A DNA stretch of 56,746 nucleotides from an uncultured Clostridia bacterium (lineage in GTDB: Bacteria; Bacillota; Clostridia; Oscillospirales; Butyricicoccaceae): the NCBI GenBank assembly GCA_944375715.1, contig CALWAP010000009.1, positions 1-56,746 on the forward strand, read 5' to 3'. Below are positions 44,577-53,082 of the stretch, piece after piece. Below the pieces are notes generated by a model. The model saw only the letters and a list, made by a program, of their open reading frames with translations. It was not told where the DNA came from and made no database searches. The number at the start of each line of letters is the position of its first letter. Position 1 is the first letter of the stretch. A program made the translations under genes and the position numbers.

Positions 44577-44605
44577 TTGACCTTGAGAGCTTTTAAGGTT
44601 ATAAT
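44577..44605 (+). promoter_or_regulatory. Promoter of the fmdE-like gene
   Basis: TTGACC (44577-44582) and TATAAT (44600-44605) with a 17-base spacer; transcription should begin near 44612, leaving a ~118-base leader. Confidence 0.75.
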
Positions 44606-44614
44606 TTCCTCAAT

Positions 44615-44707
44615 AGGCGCACGAAGCGCCTGCGTATAAGACTTTTGACTTTTGAAAACGGCGGTCACGCAGGCCGCCCGGGCAGTATTGCCCGGGCGGC
44701 CTTTTTT
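44615..44707 (+). promoter_or_regulatory. Terminator/antiterminator leader RNA before the fmdE-like gene
   Basis: Three competing stems: hairpin AGGCGC-ACGAA-GCGCCT (44615-44631); GCCTGCGT (44628-44635) with ACGCAGGC (44667-44674); and a very strong terminator, GGCCGCCCGGGCA (44672-44684) with TGCCCGGGCGGCC (44689-44701) followed by TTTTTT. The middle stem shares bases with both others, so it could act as antiterminator. The terminator lies between promoter and start codon, so the gene is expressed only on readthrough. I do not recognise a known riboswitch class. Confidence 0.65.
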
Positions 44708-44729
44708 CTTCCGCCGGGAAAGGAGTAAA

Positions 44730-45260
44730 ATGACAAACGACCCCCTTTGGAAAAAATGTGCCGAGTTCCATGGCCATGAATGCCCCGGCCTGACCATAGG
44801 CTATAAAGCATCACTTCTGGCCGCAAAACTTCTGGGGACAGGCTTTTCCCATGACGAGCGCCTTGTCTGCATATCGGAAAACGACGCCTGCGGCATAGAC
44901 GCGATATCGGTGCTTTTAGGATGCTCTTTGGGAAAGGGAAACCTGCTTTTTCACATGACCGGCAAGCAGGCCTTTTCCTTTTACGACCGGGAAAGCTCCC
45001 GTTCTTTCCGGCTGGTGCTTAAGCCCTTTGGCCCCTTTGCTTCCAAGGCAGATGCCTTTGAATATTACCACAGCCTCACCCCCGAGGAAATGTTCGATGT
45101 CAAGGAAACCTCGATAAAGCTGCCCCAAAAGGCCGCAGTATTTCAGAACATTGTTTGCCCCGTCTGCGGCGAAAGCTTTGCCGAAGGCTTTGCCAAAATC
45201 ACAGGCGGCCGAGCCCTCTGTCCCGACTGCGCCCATACTTTCAGCCGGTTCAATGCCTGA
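44730..45260 (+). CDS. FmdE/FwdE-family protein
   Basis: Start at 44730 (MTNDPLWKKCAEFHGHECPG) behind AAAGGAG; 176 residues. The N-terminal motif FHGHECPGLTIGYKA is the hallmark of FmdE, named for the molybdenum formylmethanofuran dehydrogenase gene cluster but widespread in non-methanogens with unknown function. ENDACGIDAI holds the second conserved Cys. The C-terminus is a zinc ribbon (CPVCGESF and CPDC). The gene lies behind a leader with an intrinsic terminator, so its expression is probably controlled by an RNA signal, perhaps the metal or cofactor it handles (inference). Confidence 0.85.
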   Translation: MTNDPLWKKCAEFHGHECPGLTIGYKASLLAAKLLGTGFSHDERLVCISENDACGIDAISVLLGCSLGKGNLLFHMTGKQAFSFYDRESSRSFRLVLKPFGPFASKADAFEYYHSLTPEEMFDVKETSIKLPQKAAVFQNIVCPVCGESFAEGFAKITGGRALCPDCAHTFSRFNA

Positions 45261-45272
45261 GCTTAGAAATAC

Positions 45273-45296
45273 AGGCGGCCGAAGCCGCCTATTTTT
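45273..45296 (+). terminator. Terminator of the fmdE-like gene
   Basis: AGGCGGC (45273-45279) and GCCGCCT (45284-45290) around CGAA, followed by ATTTTT. Confidence 0.75.
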
Positions 45297-45415
45297 CGGC
45301 AATAATCAATTTTCTTCCCTTAAATTTTTTATTCTACTGTTAAAGCAGGAAACAATGGTGTATAATATATGGGCAGACCAAAATTACCTACTGTTTACAC
45401 GGGGTTTAAGTTAAG

Positions 45416-46489
45416 ATGCTTCACGAAAACAAACATATAAGCTTTTTTCTAAAGCTCGGCTATTTTCTTCTGATAACCCTCCTTCTGTGCCTTACAGCGC
45501 GCTATGGGCTGAGCCTTGGCTGGCCTTTTTTGACCGCGATGCTCTTTTCGGCCATAATAACAAAGCCGGTCAACTTTATTTCAAAAAAGACCCCCTTGCC
45601 CAGGGGGTTGACCACCGCCCTTTTCACCCTGGCCATATTGGGCGTAAGCAGCCTGTGCCTTTATCTTCTGGCGTCATTTATTTTTTACCGATCCAAATCC
45701 TTTATCGACTATCTGCCTTATCTTGCCGACGACATCCAGCAAAGACTCAGGCTTTTTGAAACGGCTTTGGATAATGCCCTGCACGAGATTTTCCCCATGC
45801 TTAAAGACGTTCCCTTCATATCGCTGGACAGTCTTCTGTCTCAGGGTTCTGCCCAGATAGACTTCATGGGGCTGTTTTCCACCGTTTCCTCAGCGGCAGG
45901 TTCCATACCCGGGGCACTTTTTACTGTAGTCTTTATTTTCATGGGAACCTATTTCTTTACGGCCCAGCGGGACGAGATAAAGCTTTTCCTTTCGAACGTC
46001 ATATCGCCCTCGGCCTTTGAGGCGTGGGACAGGCTTAAAGAATTTCTTTACAAGTCGGTTTTCAGGTGGATAAAGGCGCAGCTGATACTCATATGCATTA
46101 CCTGTGCCGAAATGACGGTAGCTTTCATGCTTTTAAAACAGCCTTACGCCTTCCCTCTGGCCGCCGCCATATCCATTGTCGACGCCCTGCCCATATTGGG
46201 AGTCGGCACTGTGCTCATACCATGGTCTTTCTTCTGTCTTCTGACCGGCTCATTTGAAAAGGCACTGTGGCTTATTGTCATATATGTTCTTGTTCTGTGC
46301 GTAAGGAACAGTCTTGAACCTAAAATCGTCGGTGAGAAAATAGGTCTTAATCCATTTGTTACTCTTTTAAGCCTTTATGTCGGTTTCCGCCTGGGCGGAT
46401 TTTTTGGCATGGTTTTTATACCCGTGGCCGTACTGTCCATACTCCATCTCCAGGAGCTGGGATATATACAGCTCTGGCCTCAAAGATAA
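45416..46489 (+). CDS. ytvI: Sporulation integral membrane protein YtvI (AI-2E transporter family)
   Basis: A 357-residue protein of the AI-2E/PerM exporter family with about eight membrane segments. Typical points: N-terminal pair (FLKLGYFLLITLLLCLTAR; WPFLTAMLFSAIITKP), an amphipathic region ~100-160, and the C-terminal block SIVDALPILGVGTVLIPW and LEPKIVGEKIGLNPFVTLLS, which matches YtvI rather than general AI-2E members. YtvI genes are under sporulation control in Bacillus; the exact transport role is unknown. The start codon follows a GTTTAAGTTAAG stretch with a weak ribosome site. Confidence 0.85.
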   Translation: MLHENKHISFFLKLGYFLLITLLLCLTARYGLSLGWPFLTAMLFSAIITKPVNFISKKTPLPRGLTTALFTLAILGVSSLCLYLLASFIFYRSKSFIDYLPYLADDIQQRLRLFETALDNALHEIFPMLKDVPFISLDSLLSQGSAQIDFMGLFSTVSSAAGSIPGALFTVVFIFMGTYFFTAQRDEIKLFLSNVISPSAFEAWDRLKEFLYKSVFRWIKAQLILICITCAEMTVAFMLLKQPYAFPLAAAISIVDALPILGVGTVLIPWSFFCLLTGSFEKALWLIVIYVLVLCVRNSLEPKIVGEKIGLNPFVTLLSLYVGFRLGGFFGMVFIPVAVLSILHLQELGYIQLWPQR

Positions 46490-46533
46490 GCGCGATATTT
46501 TTTTGAGATATAAAATAAAAGGAGCTGAAAATC

Positions 46534-47061
46534 GTGGATGTCAACGAGCTCGCGGCAAAACTTCAGAAAATACATCTCCTGCGCAGGATATTTGTACAAA
46601 AGTCCCAGCCTGATATCGAACTGTATTTCGGCCAGCTTCCCATTCTGGAATATGTGCGGCAAAACGATGGCTGCACCCAGATAGAAATAGCCGAAAAGCT
46701 CTGCGTCACGCCGGCGTCGATCTCTACCTCCACCAAAAGGCTGCAGAAGGCAGGCTTTCTTACCAAGACCACCGATCCCGACAACCTGCGGTGCAACCGT
46801 TTATCCATTACCGAAAAGGGCATTGACCGCTGCGAAAAGAACCGCAAAATGGTCAACGGCCTTTACAATCACATGTTTGACGGCATACCTCAAAACGAGC
46901 TTGAGCTTCTGGACAAGATCCTCAGTAAGATACTTAAAAACCTGTCCCCCACTTCGGATGGTCAGTCCCTGCGGCCCATCGACATAGCGGCCCTGATAAT
47001 CGAAGTCCGCAAGAACGAGGAAAAACTCAAAAAACAGATGATTTCAGAAATGCAAGGGTAA
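46534..47061 (+). CDS. MarR-family transcriptional regulator
   Basis: A 175-residue protein with a GTG start (MDVNELAAKLQKIHLLRRIF) behind AAAGGAGCTG. The winged helix is clear: QLPILEYVRQNDGCTQIEIA, EKLCVTPASISTSTKRLQKAGF (recognition helix), and the wing TDPDNLRCNRLSITEKG. The long C-terminal helix (ELLDKILSKILKNL) makes the dimer, and a further ~40 residues extend past the usual end. The target is not visible; the nearest downstream gene (Tet-like/NYN fusion) converges on it. Confidence 0.9.
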   Translation: MDVNELAAKLQKIHLLRRIFVQKSQPDIELYFGQLPILEYVRQNDGCTQIEIAEKLCVTPASISTSTKRLQKAGFLTKTTDPDNLRCNRLSITEKGIDRCEKNRKMVNGLYNHMFDGIPQNELELLDKILSKILKNLSPTSDGQSLRPIDIAALIIEVRKNEEKLKKQMISEMQG

Positions 47062-47093
47062 AAAAATCCCCGCTTAAGTGGTGGGGATTTTTT
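47061..47093. terminator. Bidirectional terminator between marR and the GTPase-nuclease gene
   Basis: AAAAAATCCCC (47061-47071) and GGGGATTTTTT (47083-47093) around GCTTAAGTGGT. Confidence 0.75.
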
Positions 47094-47123
47094 ACGTGAT
47101 TTTTAATTACTATAAGTAATATT

Positions 47124-49742
47124 TTATATATTTTTGTCGTTTAGTATCAGCTTTTGCCCTATTTTAGTCCGCTCAAGGTTATCATCAAGTATCTGCCTTA
47201 TGCGCCCGTTTATTTCTCCTACTTCGGCAAGGAGTTCCGAAGCCGGCATCCTGACGGCGCCGTGCCCCAGAATTATCATCTGCTCAAGATTGTCCGAGGT
47301 GGCCACCCTGACCCTGTGGCGGCGGGCTATGTCATAGGTCGTGCGCTCGATGTACATATCGGCCGTTTCCTTTTCCTTTGTGTAGACGACATACACTCCG
47401 TTTATCTGCTCGACCTTCTCGGTCCCGCCCTTGACCTTATAGGCGTCAAACACCAAAATGACGTTTATGCCCTTATATCCGCGATAGTTTACAAGTATAT
47501 CCAAAAGGGCCTGCCTGGCCCCGTCCAGGTCGCTTTCGGCAATGCGCTTAAGCTCATCCCATGCAAATATTATGTTATAGCCGTCCACCAAAAGGTACTC
47601 GTCTCCCCTGGCCGGCACATAAATTGGATCCTTGCCGGGCAAAGAGGGCTCGGGAGTGCTTTTGCGCACGGGTGTAAAGGTATCCCGCTTTATGTTGGCG
47701 CCGTATGTCCGCTTGAATATCTGGGCCAGGAGCTCCTCCTCTTCCCTGGAAAAGGGGCGCAGAACGGTGCCGGCCCCTCTTGGTTTTTCCTCCGACAGGT
47801 CTACCTTATTCTGGCGTATTTTCAAGGGGCTTTCGGTGTGGGCCATGGAAGGCACCTTGTACCAAGGCACGACAAAACCCGCGCCGTGGTCGCAGAACAC
47901 CGAATCACAGGGGTTTTCGGTATCACGGTCGCTGTCATAGCCTATTTTGTCAATTACTTCCTGCTCGTTATGGCAGGGGAAATACCCGGCCATACGCAGG
48001 CTTATCCTGCCGCTGCCCGAGGTAAAGGCCGTCAGCTCTTCGGCATAATCTTTCATTTCGGAAACGGGAGCTGTGCCGCTCAGCCGGCTTTTGTCCCCCA
48101 TAACCTCAGGCGGGTCAAAGGTGCCGCTCATCTTCTGCACATCGGCCATCACCCTGCCTATAAGGTTCTGAGGCGTTTCTATCTCAAAGGAATACCACGG
48201 CTCCAAAAGCACAGATTTTGCCCTTTTGAGCCCCTGCCTTACGGCTCGGTATGTGGCCTGGCGGAAGTCTCCACCCTCGGTGTGCTTTAGGTGCGACCTG
48301 CCGGCTGTCAGCGTTATTTTCATATCTGTTATCGGCGAGCCGGTCAGAACGCCCAGATGGGTCTTTTCCGCAAGATGGGTCAGAACAAGCCTCTGCCAAT
48401 TAAGGTCCAGCTTGTCCGTGGAGCATGACGAATCAAAAACAAGCCCGCTCCCCCTTTCTCCCGGCTGAAGAAGAAGGCGCACCTCTGCATAATGCCTCAA
48501 AGGCTCGTAATGGCCTATGCCCTCGACCGGCTCGGTTATGGTTTCCTTATAAAGTATGCTGCCGCTGTCAAAGGATACTTCCATATTAAAACGGTCGCGG
48601 CACAGCTGGGCCAGAACCTCCTGCTGGACCCTGCCCATAAGGCTCACATGTATCTCCGAAAGACGGCTGTCCCACTCGGCTTTCAGCTGCGGATCCTCCT
48701 CCATAAGCTTTTTCATGTATCCCATGACGGTATGCGGGTCCAGGTTTTCGGGGTAAATCAGCCTGTATGTAAGTACAGGCTCCAGCTGCGCCCTGACCCC
48801 CTCCTTTTCGTACCCCAGGCCCATGCCCGGATATGTGTCTGAAAGGCCCGTTACGGCGCAGACCTCTCCCCTGGAGCACTGCTGAACGGCAGTGAATCTG
48901 GCGCCGGAATATATCCTTATGCCGCTTACTTTCTGGCTTTCGCCCTCGATATCCAGGCTGTCGCGGACCTTTAAAGCCCCGCCCGTTATCTTCATGTATG
49001 TCAGCCGCTCGTCCCTGTCATCCCTGGCTATCTTAAATATCCTGGCCCCGAATTCATCGGGATATGACGGCTCCAGGGTGTAGATTTCCAGGCCCCTTAA
49101 AAACTCCTCCACACCCTGCATTTTAAGGGCCGAACCGAAAAAGCAGGGATAAAGCGACCTTTTTAAAATCAGGGAGGCTATGTCGCGGCTTTCCAGGCTC
49201 TCCTTTTCCAAAAAGGCCTCCAGAAGGCTGTCGCTTAAAAGGGATATCTCCTCGTCTCGGGCATAGCTTTCCTGGGAAAAGCTGACAAAGCCGCCTCCGA
49301 ACCTCTCTTTGAGCTGTGAAAGGATACGGCTTTGGCTGCCCGGGGCCAGGTCCATTTTATTGATAAAGAGAAATACCGGTATCCCCCGGTCCTTAAGCAG
49401 GCGCCACAGCGTTTCGGTGTGGGCCTGGACGCCGTCGCTGCCGTTTATAACCAATATGGCGTAATCGAGGACATCCAGGGTCCTTTCGGTCTCTGTGGAA
49501 AAGTCCACATGCCCCGGCGTGTCCAGCAGCACGGCGCTCATTTCCTCCGTTTCCAGCACAGCCTGCTTGGAAAATATGGTTATCCCCCTTTGGCGCTCGA
49601 TATCAAAATTGTCCAGAAAGGCGTCGCCATGGTCGACCCTGCCCATACTGCGAATGCTGCCCGAGGTGTAAAGCAGCCCCTCGGAAAGGGTTGTCTTGCC
49701 CGAATCGACATGGGCGAGTATACCGAATACAAGTTTTTTCAT
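47124..49742 (-). CDS. TetM-like translational GTPase fused to a YacP/Rae1-type NYN nuclease
   Basis: An 872-residue protein. Residues ~1-650 are a translational GTPase of the tetracycline-resistance protection type: P-loop LAHVDSGKTT, ERQRGITIFS (switch I), LDTPGHVDFSTE (G3 with the catalytic His) and FINKMD (G4), then domains II-V (GVLTGSPITDMKITL; PQNLIGRVMADVQKM). TetM proteins are ~640 residues and stop here. This one goes on through a linker to an NYN domain at ~713-850 like YacP/Rae1, the nuclease that cuts mRNA in the ribosomal A site: LLVDGYNIIFAWDELK, VILVFDAYKVKGG, EKETADMYIER and VRVATSDNLEQ, with the acidic catalytic residues in place. The fusion would bring the nuclease to the A site. 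Tetracycline resistance is not implied. Confidence 0.9.
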   Translation of the reverse strand: MKKLVFGILAHVDSGKTTLSEGLLYTSGSIRSMGRVDHGDAFLDNFDIERQRGITIFSKQAVLETEEMSAVLLDTPGHVDFSTETERTLDVLDYAILVINGSDGVQAHTETLWRLLKDRGIPVFLFINKMDLAPGSQSRILSQLKERFGGGFVSFSQESYARDEEISLLSDSLLEAFLEKESLESRDIASLILKRSLYPCFFGSALKMQGVEEFLRGLEIYTLEPSYPDEFGARIFKIARDDRDERLTYMKITGGALKVRDSLDIEGESQKVSGIRIYSGARFTAVQQCSRGEVCAVTGLSDTYPGMGLGYEKEGVRAQLEPVLTYRLIYPENLDPHTVMGYMKKLMEEDPQLKAEWDSRLSEIHVSLMGRVQQEVLAQLCRDRFNMEVSFDSGSILYKETITEPVEGIGHYEPLRHYAEVRLLLQPGERGSGLVFDSSCSTDKLDLNWQRLVLTHLAEKTHLGVLTGSPITDMKITLTAGRSHLKHTEGGDFRQATYRAVRQGLKRAKSVLLEPWYSFEIETPQNLIGRVMADVQKMSGTFDPPEVMGDKSRLSGTAPVSEMKDYAEELTAFTSGSGRISLRMAGYFPCHNEQEVIDKIGYDSDRDTENPCDSVFCDHGAGFVVPWYKVPSMAHTESPLKIRQNKVDLSEEKPRGAGTVLRPFSREEEELLAQIFKRTYGANIKRDTFTPVRKSTPEPSLPGKDPIYVPARGDEYLLVDGYNIIFAWDELKRIAESDLDGARQALLDILVNYRGYKGINVILVFDAYKVKGGTEKVEQINGVYVVYTKEKETADMYIERTTYDIARRHRVRVATSDNLEQMIILGHGAVRMPASELLAEVGEINGRIRQILDDNLERTKIGQKLILNDKNI

Positions 49743-49770
49743 TTATATCAGTCCGCTTTCATGTTAAATA

Positions 49771-49793
49771 AAGGGGCGCTCAGGCGCCCCTTT
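49771..49793 (-). terminator. Terminator of the sdaAB-sdaAA unit
   Basis: AAGGGGCGC (49771-49779) and GCGCCCCTT (49784-49792) around TCAG; TTTATTTA follows on the minus strand. Confidence 0.7.
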
Positions 49794-49829
49794 TATTTTA
49801 ACACATCATGTCTTTTTGCACAACTTCCC

Positions 49830-50699
49830 TTAATGGCGGAAAAGCTTGGGGTCCAGCGAGCATGCAAAAGGCGTGCACTGCACTCCCACCTTATATTCCA
49901 GCTTATTGAACTTCTTTGCAACATCCAGGCTGACGCTGCAAAAGGCGGTCAGCATCTCATCGGGCGGTATGATAGACTCAACCCCGCTTAACGCCATATA
50001 TGCCGCCGATATAGCCACGGCAGCAAACATGCCGTTGCGCTTGACACAGGGGCAGGACACCGTACCTATGGGGTCGCATATAAGGCCCATGCTGGCCTTG
50101 CAGGCTATTGCAAAGGCGTGGGCGCACATCTCCGGCGTTCCGCCCCTGAGGTCGGTCAATGCCGCGGCCGCCATGGCCGCCGCGCTGCCGCACTCGGCCT
50201 GGCAGCCGCCCACCGAGCCAGAAAGGGTGCCGTTATAGGCGATGGGTATGCCCATGCCGGCCCCGGCGAATATGGCCATGACGGCTTTGTCGTCGTCATA
50301 GCCCCACTCCTTTTGGGCCGATATGATAACGCCGGGCAGTATGCCGCAGGAGCCTCCCGTAGGGGTGGCCACCACCTTGCCGCTGAGGCTGTTCCAGCCG
50401 TTGACGGCGACGGCTATCTGAACGGCCCTGGCCGTCATGTCGTTGGGTATTATTCCCTTTTCTATGCCCTGCTTTATCTTATAGGCATCGCCAAAATAAA
50501 GGGGGCCTTCGACCCCGGGGGCCGAGGCGTCCTCAGCCGCCTTTTTCATGACATCAAACTGCTTTTTCATTTTGCCGAATACCGCTTCCCTGGAAAGCCC
50601 CGATTCGGCGCATTCATCCAAAAGCACCGATTCACCCAATGTCAGCTTCCTTTCCAAAGCCGGCTTTATAACGGCCGTTATCGTTTTATATTCAGGCAT
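49830..50699 (-). CDS. sdaAA: L-serine dehydratase, iron-sulfur type, alpha subunit
   Basis: A 289-residue subunit that with SdaAB turns L-serine into pyruvate and ammonia using an oxygen-sensitive 4Fe-4S cluster. Family blocks: VATPTGGSCGILPGVI, YNGTLSGSVGGCQAECG and ICDPIGTVSCPCVKRNG, giving the cluster-binding cysteines. It follows sdaAB by 18 bases on the same strand with GGAGAATGC as ribosome site. Serves amino-acid fermentation; fits the peptide-use theme of the nearby genes. Confidence 0.96.
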   Translation of the reverse strand: MPEYKTITAVIKPALERKLTLGESVLLDECAESGLSREAVFGKMKKQFDVMKKAAEDASAPGVEGPLYFGDAYKIKQGIEKGIIPNDMTARAVQIAVAVNGWNSLSGKVVATPTGGSCGILPGVIISAQKEWGYDDDKAVMAIFAGAGMGIPIAYNGTLSGSVGGCQAECGSAAAMAAAALTDLRGGTPEMCAHAFAIACKASMGLICDPIGTVSCPCVKRNGMFAAVAISAAYMALSGVESIIPPDEMLTAFCSVSLDVAKKFNKLEYKVGVQCTPFACSLDPKLFRH

Positions 50700-50717
50700 T
50701 TTGCATTCTCCTTCCCA

Positions 50718-51359
50718 TCAGTCAAATCTCAAATGGCGGCTTGCGTGCCCGACGCCCTCAAGGCTTTCGAGCTTTTGGCAAAGCTCCGGCTCCAAAGGCA
50801 GGGATGTCTTGTAAAGTATTATGCCTCCCCCTGCCTTACCGGGATGGCATTCGACCTCCCCGCCTTCGAGCCCCAAAGATGAAAAGGCCTTTTCCGCCTT
50901 TTCCAGATCTTCGGCAAACACCAGCAGGGTATTGTAATCCCCCGTCAGGGACAATTTTATGCCGTTTATCTCGCTTACCTCTATCATGCCGCCGCCTACC
51001 GACGCGCCAATGGCACTGAAGGAAAAGCCGTCGCCCTCTATCTCGTACCTGACGCTGTTATTGTGGGCGTTTTCAAGCGTCACATTCTCCCAGGAAAAAT
51101 CTATGCCCGACTGCTCCATCAGCGCATGGCTGTTATTGATCCTGTCGTCGTCGGTGTCGAAACCCAAAAGCCCGGCCACCAGCGCCTTGTTGACCGTCCC
51201 GCCCTCGTGCACGCGGAAAGAGCCGTGAAGCCCCAAAGCGGCCTTCTTCATCGGGCAGTCAAGTATCTGCCACATGGCCCTCGACAGACGGCAGGCCCCC
51301 GCCGTATGGGAGGAAGACGGCCCGAACATAATGGGGCCGACAAGCTCAAATACTCTCAT
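50718..51359 (-). CDS. sdaAB: L-serine dehydratase, iron-sulfur type, beta subunit
   Basis: A 213-residue subunit. The N-terminal part has the family motif VGPIMFGPSSSHTAGACRLS, and FRVHEGGTVNKALVAGLLGF follows; the C-terminal ~75 residues form an ACT domain (IKLSLTGDYNTLLVFAEDLE) that may bind serine or another effector. First gene of the sdaAB-sdaAA pair. AAAGGAAGG precedes the start. Confidence 0.95.
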   Translation of the reverse strand: MRVFELVGPIMFGPSSSHTAGACRLSRAMWQILDCPMKKAALGLHGSFRVHEGGTVNKALVAGLLGFDTDDDRINNSHALMEQSGIDFSWENVTLENAHNNSVRYEIEGDGFSFSAIGASVGGGMIEVSEINGIKLSLTGDYNTLLVFAEDLEKAEKAFSSLGLEGGEVECHPGKAGGGIILYKTSLPLEPELCQKLESLEGVGHASRHLRFD

Positions 51360-51381
51360 AAAACCTTCCTTTCACGCTTTA

Positions 51382-51683
51382 TTAAAACTCCAATCGCATC
51401 TCATACCACAGCGCACCGCCGTGCACCGACGGCGATACGCCCATATTTTTAAAGCCGAACGAGCCATAAAAGCCCAGAAGCTCCTCTTTGCATGTCAGCA
51501 CGACACCTCTGCGCCCTTCTCTCTTTGCCATGAGGCAAAATTCAGAAAGCAGCCGGCATAGTCCTGAGCCTGCCCTCCAGCGCCTTTTTCCCCGCCGCTT
51601 CCTCAGGGGGGGAAACATTCCCACTCGATGAGGCTAAGGGCATCAAGGTCGTTTATATTGCCTTTTCTTATATTTATATCCAT
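51382..51683 (-). pseudogene. Decayed GNAT acetyltransferase
   Basis: From ATG at 51683 the frame reads MDINIRKGNINDLDALSLIE then WECFPP and hits TGA; dropping one C of the C7 run near 51605 restores the frame (EEAAGKKALEGRLRTMPAAF), after which a second break occurs. The C-terminal half follows in another frame (KREGRRGVVLTCKEELLGFY; FKNMGVSPSVHGGALW), ending at 51382. The acetyl-CoA-binding central part is missing. The total length of 100 codons is about two thirds of a GNAT, so it is a dead gene. Confidence 0.7.
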
Positions 51684-51699
51684 ATGCTTAATTAAAAAA

Positions 51700-51720
51700 G
51701 GCCGCGGCAAAGCCGCGGCC
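51700..51720 (-). terminator. Terminator of the PatB gene
   Basis: GGCCGCGGC (51700-51708) and GCCGCGGCC (51712-51720) around AAA; TTTTTT follows on the minus strand. Confidence 0.85.
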
Positions 51721-51727
51721 CTCTGTT

Positions 51728-52900
51728 TTACTTCCTAAGGGTCGATATGCCTTTGAGCAGCATGTCGCAGGCCTTTTTCGCAGTGTCATGGGTGCATGCC
51801 AGATTCATTCGGCAGTAGCCGTCCCACTTTTCCCCGAAGAAGGAGCCGTTGTTCATGGCAATCCCACACTTTTCCGAAATAAATGCCTTAAGTTCGTCGC
51901 CGTGCATACCCAGCTTTTCGCAGTTGAGCCACGCAAGGTATGTGCCCTCCATGGGGTGCACGGTTATCTCGGGTATGTTCTCCTTTATAAACTTGCAGAC
52001 ATAGTCCCTGTTGGCCTTTATGTACTCCAAAAGCTCGTCAAGCCAGCCCGCGCTTTCCATATACGCGCCGATAACGATAGGCTCGACAAAGCAGTTGGCC
52101 GAAGAACAGTGGCAGGAGGCGCACAGGGCCCTGACCTTTTCCCTTATCGCTTCGTCCTTGATTATGATATTGGAAGCTATGACACTCGCCAGGTTGAAGG
52201 TCTTGCTGGGGGCGGTGCAGGTAATGGTGTGGCTTGCCGTCCACTCATTCAGCGTGGCAAATACTATATGCTCGCCTTCAAGGACAAGGTCATTGTGTAT
52301 CTCGTCGGAAATGACATAGAGATTATGCTTCTGGCATATATCGGCCAGCTTCAAAAGCTCCTCACGCTTCCATATCCTGCCCGATGGGTTGTGGGGAGAG
52401 CAGAGCATGAACACCTTGGTCTTGTCGGTTATCTTGCTCTCCAGGTCCTCAAAGTCAAAGGTATAATACTCGTTGTCGTTCTTAAGAGGCGTTTCGACTA
52501 TATGGCAGCCGTTCTTTTCGATCATCTTGTAGAAGGGCCCGTAAACGGGAACCTCCACCAGCACATCGTCTCCGGGCTGGGTAAGGGCCTGTATGGCAAA
52601 ATCCAATCCGGCGACAACGCCGGGGGTAAAGACTATTTCCTCTTTCTTTACATCAAACTTGTGCCTGGTCTTCATCCAATGGATAACGGCATTATAGTAA
52701 TCATCCGATAAAAAAGTGTAGCCAAAAACGGCCTGGTCCACCCTCTTTTTAAGATGCTCGATAATAGGGGGCGCCACGGCAAAGTCCATATCGGCTATCC
52801 ACATGGGCAGCAGGTTGGTGCCTCCGTAAAGCTTGTCGGCATTGTCCCACTTGGTACTGTTGGTGCCGTACCTGTTGGGTACAATATCAAAATTATACAT
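51728..52900 (-). CDS. MalY/PatB-type cystathionine beta-lyase / aminotransferase
   Basis: Start at 52900 (MYNFDIVPNRYGTNSTKW), behind GGAGGTAAC; 390 residues. A fold-type I PLP enzyme with the MalY/PatB hallmarks LLPMWIADMDFAVAPPIIEH, VVAGLDFAIQALTQPGD, CSPHNPSGRIWKREEL (substrate and PLP contact Asn) and the PLP Lys in TAPSKTFNLAS. These enzymes cleave C-S bonds in cystathionine or cysteine, giving pyruvate, ammonia and a thiol. A dyad covers its -35 box (52953-52973), so it is probably regulated together with the divergent DUF401 gene. Confidence 0.94.
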   Translation of the reverse strand: MYNFDIVPNRYGTNSTKWDNADKLYGGTNLLPMWIADMDFAVAPPIIEHLKKRVDQAVFGYTFLSDDYYNAVIHWMKTRHKFDVKKEEIVFTPGVVAGLDFAIQALTQPGDDVLVEVPVYGPFYKMIEKNGCHIVETPLKNDNEYYTFDFEDLESKITDKTKVFMLCSPHNPSGRIWKREELLKLADICQKHNLYVISDEIHNDLVLEGEHIVFATLNEWTASHTITCTAPSKTFNLASVIASNIIIKDEAIREKVRALCASCHCSSANCFVEPIVIGAYMESAGWLDELLEYIKANRDYVCKFIKENIPEITVHPMEGTYLAWLNCEKLGMHGDELKAFISEKCGIAMNNGSFFGEKWDGYCRMNLACTHDTAKKACDMLLKGISTLRK

Positions 52901-52930
52901 AGGTGTTACCTCCATCCTTCATATATTTAT

Positions 52931-52973
52931 ATGATAATATGGCTTAAACCTTAAGTCAAACAAAAATTGACTT
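52931..52973 (-). promoter_or_regulatory. Promoter of the PatB gene with overlapping dyad
   Basis: Minus-strand TTGACT (52954-52959) and TATCAT (52931-52936), spacer 17. AAGTCAA (52953-52959) and TTGACTT (52967-52973) form an inverted repeat that includes the -35 box. Confidence 0.55.
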
Positions 52974-53006
52974 TATTTAAGTTATTGATAAATGAAACGG
53001 CAAACC

Positions 53007-53035
53007 TTGTAAACACTCAATATACATTGTATAAT
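53007..53035 (+). promoter_or_regulatory. Promoter of the DUF401 gene
   Basis: TTGTAA (53007-53012) and TATAAT (53030-53035) with a 17-base spacer, 47 bases before the ATG. Confidence 0.65.
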
Positions 53036-53082
53036 CGTTTTATAAACTAAAACGATTAACAAATGAGAAAAGAGGGATAATT

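Noticed and set aside
47124-49742. Tetracycline resistance gene
   Set aside because: The protein is Tet-like in the GTPase but is fused to a nuclease domain and sits in core-like DNA without mobile flanks; resistance cannot be claimed.
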